Assembly: GCA_025890175.1 (NCBI GenBank)
Contig: JANPYM010000002.1
Location: forward strand, 46,876-110,875
Source: Ciborinia camelliae
Taxonomy: Eukaryota > Ascomycota > Leotiomycetes > Helotiales > Sclerotiniaceae
Direction: 5' to 3'
Length of the DNA stretch: 64,000 nucleotides
Of this stretch, positions 12,507 through 22,799 are shown in pieces. Within the stretch, counting starts at the first letter, position 1. Every line of letters begins with the position of its first letter. The notes under the pieces were generated by a model that saw nothing but the letters and a program-made list of their open reading frames with translations, was not told where the DNA came from and did no database searches. Made by a program: the position numbers and the translations under genes.

Positions 12507-13850
12507 ATGTCATCCCAACCTCCTATACTTCCTGGCGGTCTTGGTATGAATTACCATAGAAATAATGCGGGCCAGTCTTCTGTCGATCGCAATGTGACTG
12601 GGTCTCCTCGCTCTTTGAATCAATCTTCTTTCGGTCGCAGTTGGAATGATTCAACTCTCTCTTCATATCAAAATCAATTACACTTCAGGCGATCGGATCA
12701 AGCCCCACCCCAAATGAGGTTCCAATCACCCACAGGACTATTTGATACAGACCGAACAGCTCGAAGATCTTGCAAATTACAATCACAGTATGGAGCCTCC
12801 AGATCATTTCAACCAATTCCACTACAACCTGGAGCACAAAACCCTTCACATTTCCAACCACAACAAACAGCTACCAGTGGGTATCAAACTATCCAATTAC
12901 AATCTCCAGAAAGTCAAATTGCTACTCAACACCTGGCAAATCAAATACAATCCCAATTTCAGTCGCGATATTCCAACTTTCCCAGTCTTGCAACTGCTTC
13001 CACTACGTTTGAACCAGTTCAATTAAGACCTCAATATCCGCCACCGCATGGACCGTTTTTCCCAGCAAGTCATCCCAATCCCGGTATGCATCCCAACATA
13101 TTATCTAGGTGGGACAGCTACGATGAAGCCGAAGCCCAAGAAGAACTCCGAAACCCTCGCGGTCAACCCTCCGGATATACTGACCCACGTCAAGACCCAG
13201 CATGGCGCCAAGCACGAAGTGAGAAAGCAATACAGATAGCTGGTGAGAGGATAAATAAATACAGGGGTTTCCGCGGATTTGTACAGGGTGAAAATCCCAT
13301 GCCCCATCTTTCAACATTTACTTTGGATAATGTGCCACCTCCCGATCGAGGACCACCCCTTGCGACATCACCACAACGAGGTAGTTCATCACGAGTACCA
13401 CAAGAGGGATTTAAACGTCAACGTCTAATTGCTGGGCAATTTCAAGGATATGAAGACCCTCATGATCGAGAAATGGCTAAGTATCAGTTGGCAATTGACA
13501 ATATGGACATGTCGTCTGCAGGGTTCTCAGTTCAAGACGAATGGGCCAAATCACAACTTCGAAAGATTGGCTACACATGTGCTCGCGGATGTCGATGGAC
13601 TAAGGTCCAGGGTGGATATAGATGCGATGAAGGTTTTCACTGGGTTACTAATCAAATGGTTAGTGAGGGGAAGGGAGAAGTGATTTGGTTCATGCCAAGT
13701 GGAAGAGATCCGAGAGCTGTGCCAAATGGCTTTCCAAATCAACCGGCTAGTTATATTCCGCCAGGATGCGACAGACCTAGACTGATACTTCCTCCAGGAC
13801 ACAAGTCACTTTTCAAGAAACATGGTGATGGAGGCAGAATCAAACATTGA
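12507..13850 (+). CDS. Pro/Gln-rich protein of unknown function with short Cys/Trp C-terminal module
   Basis: A single exon of 447 aa. Residues 1-200 are disordered-looking, rich in Q, P, S and N, with repeated FQP/LQ blocks. The middle (about 205-330) is charged. The C-terminal third holds the only ordered-looking segment, about residues 349-390: CARGCRW, then GYRCDEGFHWVT, then a GEVIWF stretch, ending in a Pro-rich basic tail. Three cysteines and several aromatics suggest a small fold or metal site, but this matches no domain I can name. No signal peptide or membrane segment is visible. The TATA-like element and long CA-rich leader upstream suggest a well expressed gene. The function is unknown; the Q-rich N-terminus with a small C-terminal module could suit a nuclear or RNA-associated role, but that is speculation. 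Confidence 0.7.
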   Translation: MSSQPPILPGGLGMNYHRNNAGQSSVDRNVTGSPRSLNQSSFGRSWNDSTLSSYQNQLHFRRSDQAPPQMRFQSPTGLFDTDRTARRSCKLQSQYGASRSFQPIPLQPGAQNPSHFQPQQTATSGYQTIQLQSPESQIATQHLANQIQSQFQSRYSNFPSLATASTTFEPVQLRPQYPPPHGPFFPASHPNPGMHPNILSRWDSYDEAEAQEELRNPRGQPSGYTDPRQDPAWRQARSEKAIQIAGERINKYRGFRGFVQGENPMPHLSTFTLDNVPPPDRGPPLATSPQRGSSSRVPQEGFKRQRLIAGQFQGYEDPHDREMAKYQLAIDNMDMSSAGFSVQDEWAKSQLRKIGYTCARGCRWTKVQGGYRCDEGFHWVTNQMVSEGKGEVIWFMPSGRDPRAVPNGFPNQPASYIPPGCDRPRLILPPGHKSLFKKHGDGGRIKH

Positions 13851-14233
13851 TTAGGAATTTGAGTTGATGATATGAGCATGGCGATGAAGACAGAATTGAA
13901 TATTGATAAAGTAAATATGTAAGACAGCTGTATGATGGATTTCGTATATCGGCGAGCATAATTGTCTACTGGGAAATGGGGCAATACTTCAATCTAGGTA
14001 GTCTGACATCTATCAATCACCACTCATTCTTAAAAATGTATGACTGAATCTGTCTTGAAAAATATGAAAAATCAACGTAACATGGATATGTGAATAATCC
14101 CCTCGATACCGAACATCTTTTCCAGAACCCACTTCTCGCTCTGGTGTAACCTTTCCTTTTACCAAACACAACCCACATCAAAAATCCCAAGCACATCACA
14201 CCACACCACACCCAAAAAATAAAATCGGTATCC
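13851..14233. other. Intergenic spacer
   Basis: Nothing supportable was seen apart from presumed 3' and 5' untranslated sequence of the flanking same-strand genes. Confidence 0.5.
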
Positions 14234-14722
14234 ATGAATATTTCTGCCCCAACCCACACGATAGACAACAGCAAGTCCATCACAGACCATTTCGAAAATT
14301 CCTTGCAAGTCTCATCAGACATCCTCGCAAAGTCAAAGGAGATTACTTCAAAACAACAAGATATGGCGAAAGAAGATCACGATTCCCATTCTCAGGCACA
14401 AAATGTCTCGCCGTCAAAGGGCACGGGTGTGGATAACCAGGAGTCGATCAATACTCCCGGAGGGTCAGTTCTCACTTACTCTTGTATATAAAATGAGAGA
14501 TTCCTGCTAACTATCCAAAGGACACCGGTGATAGATCTCGAGCATAAGGCTGAGCAGGATGAACATTTGGACTCTCAAGGATCTCTCCATAGTTCCGATG
14601 GGTAAACTCTCCCTCTGTATACAACAATAAAGCATCTGCTAACAATCTCAAGGGAGAAGAACGCTCGTGCCGAGAGAAAGGTTCACTGGGCGGACCTTCC
14701 AGCTGGCAGTCACGAAAACTAA
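14234..14722 (+). CDS. Small hydrophilic protein, three exons, unknown function
   Basis: Three exons, 14234-14463, 14521-14601 and 14653-14722, give a 126-aa product. The introns are 57 nt and 51 nt with GTCAGT and GTAAAC donors, CTAAC-type branch sites and AAG acceptors. Both introns interrupt a glycine codon in phase 2 (GG/G), and the frame closes exactly. The protein is polar: a Ser/Lys-rich N-terminus with an amphipathic segment, a PGG turn at the first junction, an acidic His-containing middle exon, and a C-terminus KVHWADLPAGSHEN. There is no signal peptide or membrane span. I do not recognise the family. Confidence rests on the quality of two consecutive introns rather than homology. 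Confidence 0.6.
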
Positions 14723-16640
14723 AGGTTCTAAGAGCGAGTCGTAATACATTTTTCATGTTGAGCATGAGATACCTATGGATGGCGCCGCCGATCTAGGAGC
14801 AATCAGTAATACGTTTTTCATTTCGAGCATCATGGGGCTGGGGGATGTACATCCTATAGCACGGATTTAATGGAAAGGGAATGGTAAATAGAACCCGTCA
14901 TCATTTATAGGCGGGGGTGGTTCGCAGGCGTTCCCAGTTTTACTTTTATGTTGGTTAGAGGATCGAGTTAGTATTAACATGGACAAAAAATGTTGACGGT
15001 CAATTTACATGAATTTAAAATCCATTCATCCATACAACGGATCGGATCAGATTTCTTGCGGTTCCATCATGATCTGTGATTTTTTTACAAATTACCATGA
15101 ATATGAATATGAATATGATTCACATCTCGTGAAGTCAATGTATCGTCGCCAGCGTATATGCTAACTTGAACCCTGTGTATGAAATAAGAAAAATGCTGCC
15201 ATCTGCCATATTCATAAGTAAATAAATACCTTCCATATTGCTGCACATGAAATGGATTAATTATCCACAGACCGCAAGATCCCGGGATTTCTCGTGATCG
15301 ATGGGAATAGAACAGCAGACAAATACTCCTCCCCCGGATAATGTCATGCCATGCATAAAACCAAATCGTCTACGTGTTTGTATGTTCAAATTTCCACTAC
15401 CGTTAACGTTTACATCTTTTGTAGATTTCGAAATACTTATATATACACATACATATACATATACATATACTAGAGTATAAGATGCGCAAAAACCAAACTA
15501 AACTAAACCAAATATCACATCACATCACATCAAGGCACCAAAATCTATCAAACTCTTCCCCTCCCCACCTCTCCCTCCTCTCCCTCTTCCCCTCAGAACA
15601 AACAAATCAGCACTTAGTAAAAATCCAAAATCGAATCCAAAATCCACCCACAACTCCGATATCTACAAAGAAAGCTTATCTCATTTCGTATGGTCCATTT
15701 CGTATGGTCCACAAACGTCCAAGTCTCATACCTTATCGATGCGTCTCTCACCTGCAGCGTGCGAGCCCGCAAAATAAGAGAGGAAGGGAAGGGAAGGGAA
15801 GAAATGAAAAAAGAGAAGATGAGAGATGAGTGATGAGTGATGAGTGATTGAAGGGATGGGATATATATGGGTATGTGAAGAATGGGGAAGATGGAGGGAG
15901 AAGAGAGGAGGAGGAAGAGGAAGAGGGGGAGGAAGAAGAGAATATATATTTAACGAGCAATAGAGATGGAGATAAACATACGGGAAAATGGGTGCTTGAT
16001 TTAATGGCTATTAAGGAAGAGATACGATTCGGAATTCCATTAGGAATAAGAGTGCGAAAGAAGAGAGAGCTGAAAAAGGGTGAATATAATTTACTGCATG
16101 GTATAGTATCATTAGATAGGTAGTTGAAGTGATGCAAGAAAATGGTGTTTGGAATAGGAAGAGAGAATGGAAATGAAAGTTAATGATTATATAGTTAAAG
16201 TCAAATACCTACTATCTACCTATACCTATATATTCAAGCAGTACCTACCTACCTATCTACCTAGCGAAGAAATTATCATATCATGCCATACCTTCCATCA
16301 AAAACGAAATCGTCTGTTCATGGCGCCACTAGATACCTAGATACCTAGATACCTAGATAGATAGGTAGATATTAGATTGAGTTACTAGCCACCAGTGAAT
16401 ATGCAGATAGTCTTCCAGCTACCTACCTGTGTATCTATGGATAGAGCAAATAAACACCTAGTAGTATCAGAACATTCAAACATCTCACCACACAACCCAA
16501 AGAATCCCAATGTAATTTGACTTCCAACCAATAAACCAATATAACCTTGAATGCACCATCCAGTCCAGTCCTAGCACAAAGATCTGCCACTCGCAAGCAA
16601 GCAATCCAATCCATCCCATCCCCAGAAATCCACCAAGTAG
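14723..16640. other. Intergenic region with simple-sequence DNA
   Basis: About 1.9 kb. It contains a TATACA repeat near 15440-15470, a purine-rich GGAAG/GAGGA tract around 15780-15945, and a cluster of ACCTA and TAGATACC repeats at 16205-16375. Open frames at 15482-15829 and 15748-16137 are translations of these biased tracts and are not proposed as genes. Confidence 0.6.
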
Positions 16641-18470
16641 CTAATGATTTCCCGCCGGGAGAGGAAAATGAACATCACCAAGATACGCATCCCAATTCAG
16701 CCGAAACATTCTTTTCAGATCCGTATCTTTAAGCATCTTACAATCAATCTTATGTCCCTTTTCATTCCATCCAATGGTTTGACATGTCTATTGATTGCGT
16801 GCGTGATCAGCATCGATCGAAAGCAATTATATAACACACTACCAGGTATGAAAGAAAGGGGGGGGTCAAGTAACGTACCTTATCGCAATACCAGAAGAAC
16901 GAGCACCGCTGGCAATGTAATCTTACCATCGTGGCTGATTTCTTGTCGCACCCATGACATGTTCTTACACCGTCCAGCTTTCCCGAAAACTTCTGCACTT
17001 TATCGCTTAACGCTAGCAAGTTGTCTAGTGTGTGTGGGAATATCTGTGGATGAGCGAATCCGGTTAGCAAAAACCAGTCAATCCGCATGTGAAAATTGGC
17101 AAAGAGTGGTACAATACCTTAATGTAAGCAGGCTCTTCATGGCGGATGCCACGTTCAGAGTACAAAAACGTGTGCTGCAGTCCATACAGGATTGCAATTG
17201 TGTATCCCTTCGTGACTTGTGAAGGAAGAAGTTCACTGCCTCGACCATTGGTGTAGAAAAAGAGAGGGATTTCTCTGCCGTTGACATCCTTGATTTGCAT
17301 TTGTAAGCGAGCAAGGGTGAAGGATTCCACAATTTCTCCCAAGAAACACCAATGGCGTCGTGGTTTGAATATGCCTGATTTTCCACCGTCATAAAATTCG
17401 GGGTCAACGTCGTTCTCATCTGGAAGGTCGGCGAACCCGGGAAATGTGGCATGGTTTCGAAGGTCCGCCATTTGTCCAGGCTTTTGAAGCTTCGTTCTCT
17501 TCCAGAGCCAGTCTTCGAAACCATCTGGTCCGAGTCCAGTTGGTACTTCATCAATGGTTGTTGTCCACTTCGTTGAGATTCCATACATATTTAGCTTCGA
17601 AGGATCCTTTGCTATTCGCTCATACCGAATGACCTGTGGGCTATCCTCACCCTCAGCCATCGTCCAAACAGACACCGCCCTTTCAGCAAAAACACGCCCT
17701 CGTGCCAGATCGCCGTTGAAAATAGCAATCTGAGCGGCATCAAAGTACGCCCGTCCCAGGCCAGAGTCAACTCGATCTTGTCCTTCAATATAGAGGCGCA
17801 CCTGTTGATCGACGTAGCGAAGGCTCTTGAGTGGATTATCAATGATACCTATCAAGCCAGGACCATCGATAAGGCTTTCCAATCGAAGGATATCATTCAA
17901 TCTCTTATCACTTGCCTTGCTCTGTTCTAGTGGCAACGAGCAAAGATTACACATACACTCAAAGCCAAACTTTTCCTGAAGAGCCTGACGTCGAGATTCG
18001 CGGTCCTTGTCGACTCCTAGGTAGTATATTGTGATCTCTTCACCTTTGCTGATATCTTTCAGAGCATGAACAGTGTGTTGCTTAATGTTCCTGTTCCAGG
18101 ACTTCTGTGCGTTATTATTGCAGGCATGATTGATGCGGCTTGCTTCAAGAAATATTCCCCCCTCGATACCATCATCCTCGATAGGAAGGCCATTTGTCTT
18201 GAAGATTCCGAGGTATTGTTCGGTAGCATTCTTGTATGGATAAATGTTATGCAGAGAGAGAAATCTTTGCCTCTGATCATTTGCAAGAGCATCTACTTTC
18301 TGGCTGATAGATCTGACCATTCTTTGAATGCTATGTTCATCGCTAAGGCTAGATGTTGTAATGACGGGTTCTTCGGAGATAATTCGCGTGCCCTTGACAA
18401 TATTTTGAATTGCAACAAGCCCCTTTCCCTTCCCTGGTATATCCTGCAAGGCGTATAATGGTGTATCCAT
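16641..18470 (-). CDS. SET-domain protein with a C-terminal MYND zinc finger
   Basis: Minus strand, three exons: 18470-17118, 17043-16879, 16787-16641; introns 74 and 91 nt, both phase 0; 554 aa. Residues ~1-180 form a SET domain: the N-terminal GKGKGL and EEPVI stretch, SRINHAC in the NHxC position, GEEITIYYLG, and the post-SET CMCNLC cluster. This makes it a likely protein-lysine methyltransferase. A TPR-like helical linker and an aromatic-rich region (FFYTNGRG) follow. The end is a MYND finger: CHGC, CQRC, WYCDK, then TCQTIGW, GHKIDCK. Intron 2 splits the finger between WYCDK and TCQT, so an unspliced reading loses its last ligands. In animal SMYD proteins MYND sits inside the SET region; here it lies ~300 residues downstream. 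SET and MYND assignments are firm; the substrate is unknown. Confidence 0.85.
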
Positions 18471-20219
18471 TGTGCTTTGTTATTTGTTGCCTTTGGTTTT
18501 ATCATTCAAACTTGAGAGACGGCGGAAGGATTAAGTAACTTGAGGGATGTAGAACACGCATAAATGAAGAGATAGAATCATAATCAGAAATTCACCGTTT
18601 GCATGCTCGAGTTTGCTTTACTTGGACAAAAGCAAATTCGAAACTTCGGCCTGATGAACATAGCCTAATTTGAACGGCACAGAAGCAAATTTAGAGCAAC
18701 GAATAGATCGATGATTGGCTGCCCCATCTCTTGAAAAAAAAACATTGAAAGAAAAGGTTGGGCTTGAATTTTGATGGTTGGCCAACCATAACTTCTATAT
18801 CAACTGTTGTATTAAGCGGCAGACAAGATTCGGCGTTGTAAAGAGGTAGGCGCGTCAAAGAAAAATATTGATTGGTTACCAAAAAGAGATGGATGTTTTC
18901 CCCTCATTGCCTCGCTGCCAGAGGTCCCATCGCCAGGCGTCACGCATATCTCCTCAGCCAACAAAACTTCCGTCCTTCAACTTTTGGGTAGAATGTATTT
19001 CCATGCTTACTATGCATTTTCTCTAACTATTGGAGCCTCCCAAAACGATAGGAACGTTTTCCCTCGACCATTTTTGAGGTATATTGGTAATGGAAAGGAG
19101 TGGTTTTGTCTTGGGATGAGATGCTGTTTTGCTCAACCGTAGAACTACTTGGCTTTATTGCTGGGAGCATAACTATTTCATCCATAGAAATCCTTAGACT
19201 ATTCTCCATCATCTATCATCCATTCAAAACCCCCAGAAAATCACAGGTCACAAACAGGATCCTCGAATCGTCTTGGGAAAGGCCTTGCCTTAACCATCAC
19301 GTTCTGGAACTGGATTCCAGCTTCCCAATCATCCATTTACCTTAGCCGCCCTTTCCAATCCCTACACCGATATACGAGCCCAGATCCTTGGTTTTTGCTA
19401 GAATAATTCATTTGTGTTGTGTTGTGTTTTGTAATGTTGCATTGTGCGGCGAAGTTTGTAAAAAGAAAAGAGCATGCTGCATACAGGGAACGCGCCTTGA
19501 AGATCGCGGCTTCCGACATGAATGACACACGAAAACCAGCACAACTCCACAACCAACAAGTCACGGGTCGGGAACTCGGAATGTTTTCCGGTATCAGGAT
19601 TGAACCGAGGATATAATTGGCAGGTACCAAAAATATAAATATTTATATCAATAGATAGCTGGTTAATCATTATAATAAAGAAGATTCCGGAGGGTATTCG
19701 CAGTTCTCAAATGGCGATGGAAAGAAAGGTAAGCTCAAATGTATGCCTATACAGTACCGGCTATCAATGAATTGGGGATATTATTTGTATATCAGGTCTA
19801 CTTGTAGATGACGTCGACTGTAGGCTATAAGTAGCACAAACCCTATCCCCGCAAATGCCTTTAACCTTCTTACTCCCCCTAAATCCCGATACTTAGATTC
19901 CAAAATAAAGACCTAAATACTTAATTAGAATTGATATCATGGCCCATTTTTTGTGAAATACTATGGTCGGACGAGATTCGGTGTTGGCCCGGAAATGTGA
20001 TGGCGATGATTTGATGATTTATTAATAACCCTAGGTCAAGCTCCATCAGCTCCCCCGCAATATTATCAAATTCCAACTGTTGTTACACCAGAGAGCAAGA
20101 AGCTTGAAACCGAAATATAAACATCACTTCAAGCTCAATTTTTTCTTCTCTTTTTGCTCAATTCTCAATTCTAGTTGATAATAAGTATTACTTTATACCT
20201 TTCTTCAAAATCCGCAAAT
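18471..20219. other. Intergenic region between divergent genes
   Basis: This is the divergent upstream DNA of the SET-MYND gene (minus) and cyanase (plus). Short frames at 18691-18882, 19100-19345 and 19337-19670 show no domain or good splice context. Nothing else supportable was seen. Confidence 0.5.
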
Positions 20220-20848
20220 ATGTCTGATCAATCTAAGATTGCAACGCTCGATGTAAGTAATATATATAATATCCTCCCTTGGAATTACCCCGCACCTAGA
20301 GGGTAACGACAGAACGATAAAACGACAAAAAGACAACAATATCCCAAATCTCCAAGGGTTCATCATAACTAACAAACTTAATCCAGAGCACTCTTATCGA
20401 TCGACTCCCCTCCTCCTCCAAAACACTCTTCGAAGCCAAAGCCAGCAAATCCCTCACCTTCGAAGCCATCGCCCACTCACTCGGACGATCCGAAGTAGCC
20501 ATCGCAGCGCTCTTCTACGGACAAGCGCAAGCCTCCGCGTCGGATATCGAGAAACTCTCGCAGCTCCTCGACGTCCCGCAGTCCCAACTCGAAGCCGAAC
20601 TCGGCGGGTTCCCGGACCGTGGACGTGCGGGTCCCATGCCGCCCGTGGAACCGCTCATCTATCGCCTCTATGAGATCGTTCAGAATTATGGATATGCGTA
20701 TAAGGCGGTCCTGAATGAGAAGTTTGGAGACGGCATTATGAGTGCGATTTCTTTCACTACGAAGGTGGAGAAGGAGGTTGATGAGCAGGGGAATAGTTGG
20801 GCGGTTATTACTTTGAGGGGGAAGTGGTTGCCTTTTTCGAGGTTTTAG
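20220..20848 (+). CDS. cyn1: Cyanate hydratase (cyanase)
   Basis: Two exons, 20220-20252 (11 codons) and 20387-20848; 134-nt intron with GTAAGT donor and CAG acceptor, phase 0; 164 aa, the usual length. The enzyme converts cyanate plus bicarbonate to carbamate and CO2, which then yields ammonia, in the cytosol. The N-terminal half is the helical DNA-binding-like fold ([20 protein letters not shown]). The C-terminal half is the catalytic dimerisation domain: [17 protein letters not shown] with the catalytic Arg and Glu, then the [15 protein letters not shown] core holding the catalytic Ser, and the strongly conserved [11 protein letters not shown] end. The tiny first exon means the main frame has no ATG near its beginning, so the start was set by splicing. 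The first half of exon 2 is visibly more GC-rich than the second. Confidence 0.95.
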
Positions 20849-22396
20849 GTTGGGTTGGGGTCGATGTGGAGATGGTGGGAGAAGAGGAATTCGAGGGTGG
20901 ATTCTTGGGCAAAGAATGATTTGATAGCCTAGGCCAATGGGAGTGAAAATCTCTTGTGGTAGTTTTATGGTCAATCAATTATGGGAAACGTGGGGAAATT
21001 AATGAATCAACGAATATGAATGTTTTGCGCTAGCTGTGGTCCGAATTTCCATAGTACTAGTATATGTATTTTTCGAGGTTTTATGGGTTCCCCAATCGAC
21101 ACTTTCTCTCGTGTTCAGTTTTTAAATGGAATTCATATATTTTGTTTTGCATCGGCTGGGGCAATATTTAGGATAGTTCCTTCAATCCTTCATCATGCAT
21201 TTCGGCTGTCACCCTGATTTCCCTTAGGTTGTTTCCGTGTTATTAAAACTATATATATCGTTCGATATATGATAAGAGGTATCTTGAATATCTTCAAGCC
21301 ACCCAGAAAGTATTATGATATTCTCATCTGATCTCAGCAGATTTGATGATGTCTTACTTATATAAACTCTGAACAATCAAGGCAATTCTTTCTTGAATGC
21401 TTAGGGTGACATAGTAGAGTGTTACCCTGACAGACTGTGATCTCAAGTATCATTTCAAAGTATTCATCCAAGTTAAAATTTCCATAGTTACTAGATCTGA
21501 TTACAACAATGTACCACTCATCTACATACAATACTCGAGACCTCCGTATTCAAACATCTATTATCTTTACTTGACAACATTCATCACATCATGTCACACA
21601 CATCACATCACACAAAATGCAAAAGAGAAAGCCCATAGTATAGGGAAAGCAAAATAAGAGTTTGATTCCCTCGAGTGTATATAAAAAGAGGCCCAATGCC
21701 ATCCAAGCAGACAGCAAAGTCCCATGCAAAAAGTACCGAGCAACGGAAAAAAATCCGAAATGGCTTCTCTTTCCCCATCGTACGCAAGCGACAGAAAAGA
21801 AAAGAAGCGCATCAAGCTTGACCGAAAAGTGTTCCATCGCCCCCATCACATAACCGGCAACAGCGTATCCGTAAAAATTTTTTCCCGACGTGATGATCAG
21901 TCACATCATCGGATTGCCGAATATGCGTTTGAAGAAAAGTATAAAAAAAGTCGCAAGGGGGAGGGTGGGTGGTCCGCCTTGGGAAAAATCGAAGTGGGAA
22001 AGTTGGGGCCACCGTGTGTCGTGACCGTAATGAATGTCGTGGCGTGTATCAACAGTGTATCGTCCATACTACCGGCAAGAATCTCTTCTATTTTTTATCT
22101 GTATGTCTATTTTTCTAGAAAACCCATCTCTATTGAACGTTCCTGTGCGCAGCATGAGGAGATGCGATGGTGGGTGCGCGGATAGATATCTAAAGACTGG
22201 CCGAGAAATATCTCCCCTCGTTTTTCGTCGTCGTTTTCGATGATGTCGTCGGTCGTGGGTAAACCCCACGTTGGCGAAGCAAGAGTAGCGAGCTGGCGTT
22301 CGTGTTTACATCGAAAATGATGGGGAAATTGGGAAGTCGCATATTTCTTCATGATCTATCTCTCCTCCGAAAATGCCTCTCGTGTGCGAGAGACAT
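20849..22396. other. Intergenic region downstream of cyanase and the microprotein gene
   Basis: About 1.5 kb between convergent genes. The 153-codon plus-strand frame at 21724-22185 and the opposing minus frames have no motif, and much of this is probably 3' untranslated sequence of the minus-strand microprotein gene. Nothing else supportable was seen. Confidence 0.45.
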
Positions 22397-22567
22397 TTAT
22401 GCCTTCTGAACAGTGCAACCTCTGGAAGGGTCCTTTTGGACATTGCACCCACGGGTAGGGTCGGCCTTCTGGATAGAGCATCCACGGGAAGGGTCTTTTT
22501 GAACATTGCATCCACGGCTGGGATCAGCAGCCTTTTGGAGAGTGCATCCGCGTCCTGGTCCTTGCAT
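22397..22567 (-). CDS. 56-aa microprotein with five RGC repeats
   Basis: Minus strand, a single exon with ATG at 22567. The peptide is built almost entirely of a 10-12 residue unit: (A)DPSRGCxxQK, where xx is TL, NV, SI, NV, TV. The five Cys are at positions 8, 20, 30, 41 and 51, each preceded by Arg-Gly and followed three residues later by Gln-Lys. There is no signal peptide, hydrophobic stretch or dibasic processing site, so it is probably cytosolic. The ATG sits in an A-rich context (CAAAATG) after a ~100-nt C/A- and T-rich leader, with ATATAAATA about 130 bp upstream. The longer frame starting at 22747 would begin upstream of the TATA element, so the internal ATG was chosen. Possible roles are thiol buffering, metal binding or self-assembly; none is shown. 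I do not recognise a named family. Confidence 0.65.
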   Translation of the reverse strand: MQGPGRGCTLQKAADPSRGCNVQKDPSRGCSIQKADPTRGCNVQKDPSRGCTVQKA

Positions 22568-22695
22568 TTTGATTGGTTTGGTTTGGTTGGTTGGGTTTTT
22601 GGTTTTGTTTTTTTTGGTGAAAAGATTGTAATTTGTAAGTGAATGTAAATTTGATGAGGAAAAAAAAATTCTCGAAATGAGGGATGCGATGGGGG

Positions 22696-22704
22696 TATTT
22701 ATAT
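22696..22704 (-). promoter_or_regulatory. TATA box of the RGC-repeat microprotein
   Basis: ATATAAATA on the minus strand, about 130 bp upstream of the ATG at 22567, with a pyrimidine-rich leader between. The arrangement suggests a strong regulated promoter. Confidence 0.55.
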
Positions 22705-22777
22705 TCGAAATTTGGAGAGGCCATTGGGAGTTGTTCGCGAGGGACAAAGAAGGTTGGGGGTTGGATCATGAGGGTAG

Positions 22778-22799
22778 GCTAGCTAGCGAGCTAGCTAGC
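22778..22799. repeat. Perfect inverted repeat GCTAGCTAG/CTAGCTAGC
   Basis: Two 9-bp arms around a CGAG loop, ~75 bp upstream of the TATA box of the minus-strand microprotein gene. It could be a dimeric protein binding site or a cruciform former; function unknown. Confidence 0.6.

Noticed and set aside
15482..16137. Overlapping 115-codon and 129-codon frames
   Set aside because: Purine/pyrimidine-biased tracts give stop-free frames by composition.
19560..19690. GGTTCAATCC box resembling a tRNA B box (minus strand)
   Set aside because: No A box or cloverleaf could be folded around it.
21724..22185. 153-codon plus-strand open frame
   Set aside because: No recognisable motif, opposing frames equally open, and it probably overlaps the 3' UTR of the minus-strand microprotein gene.
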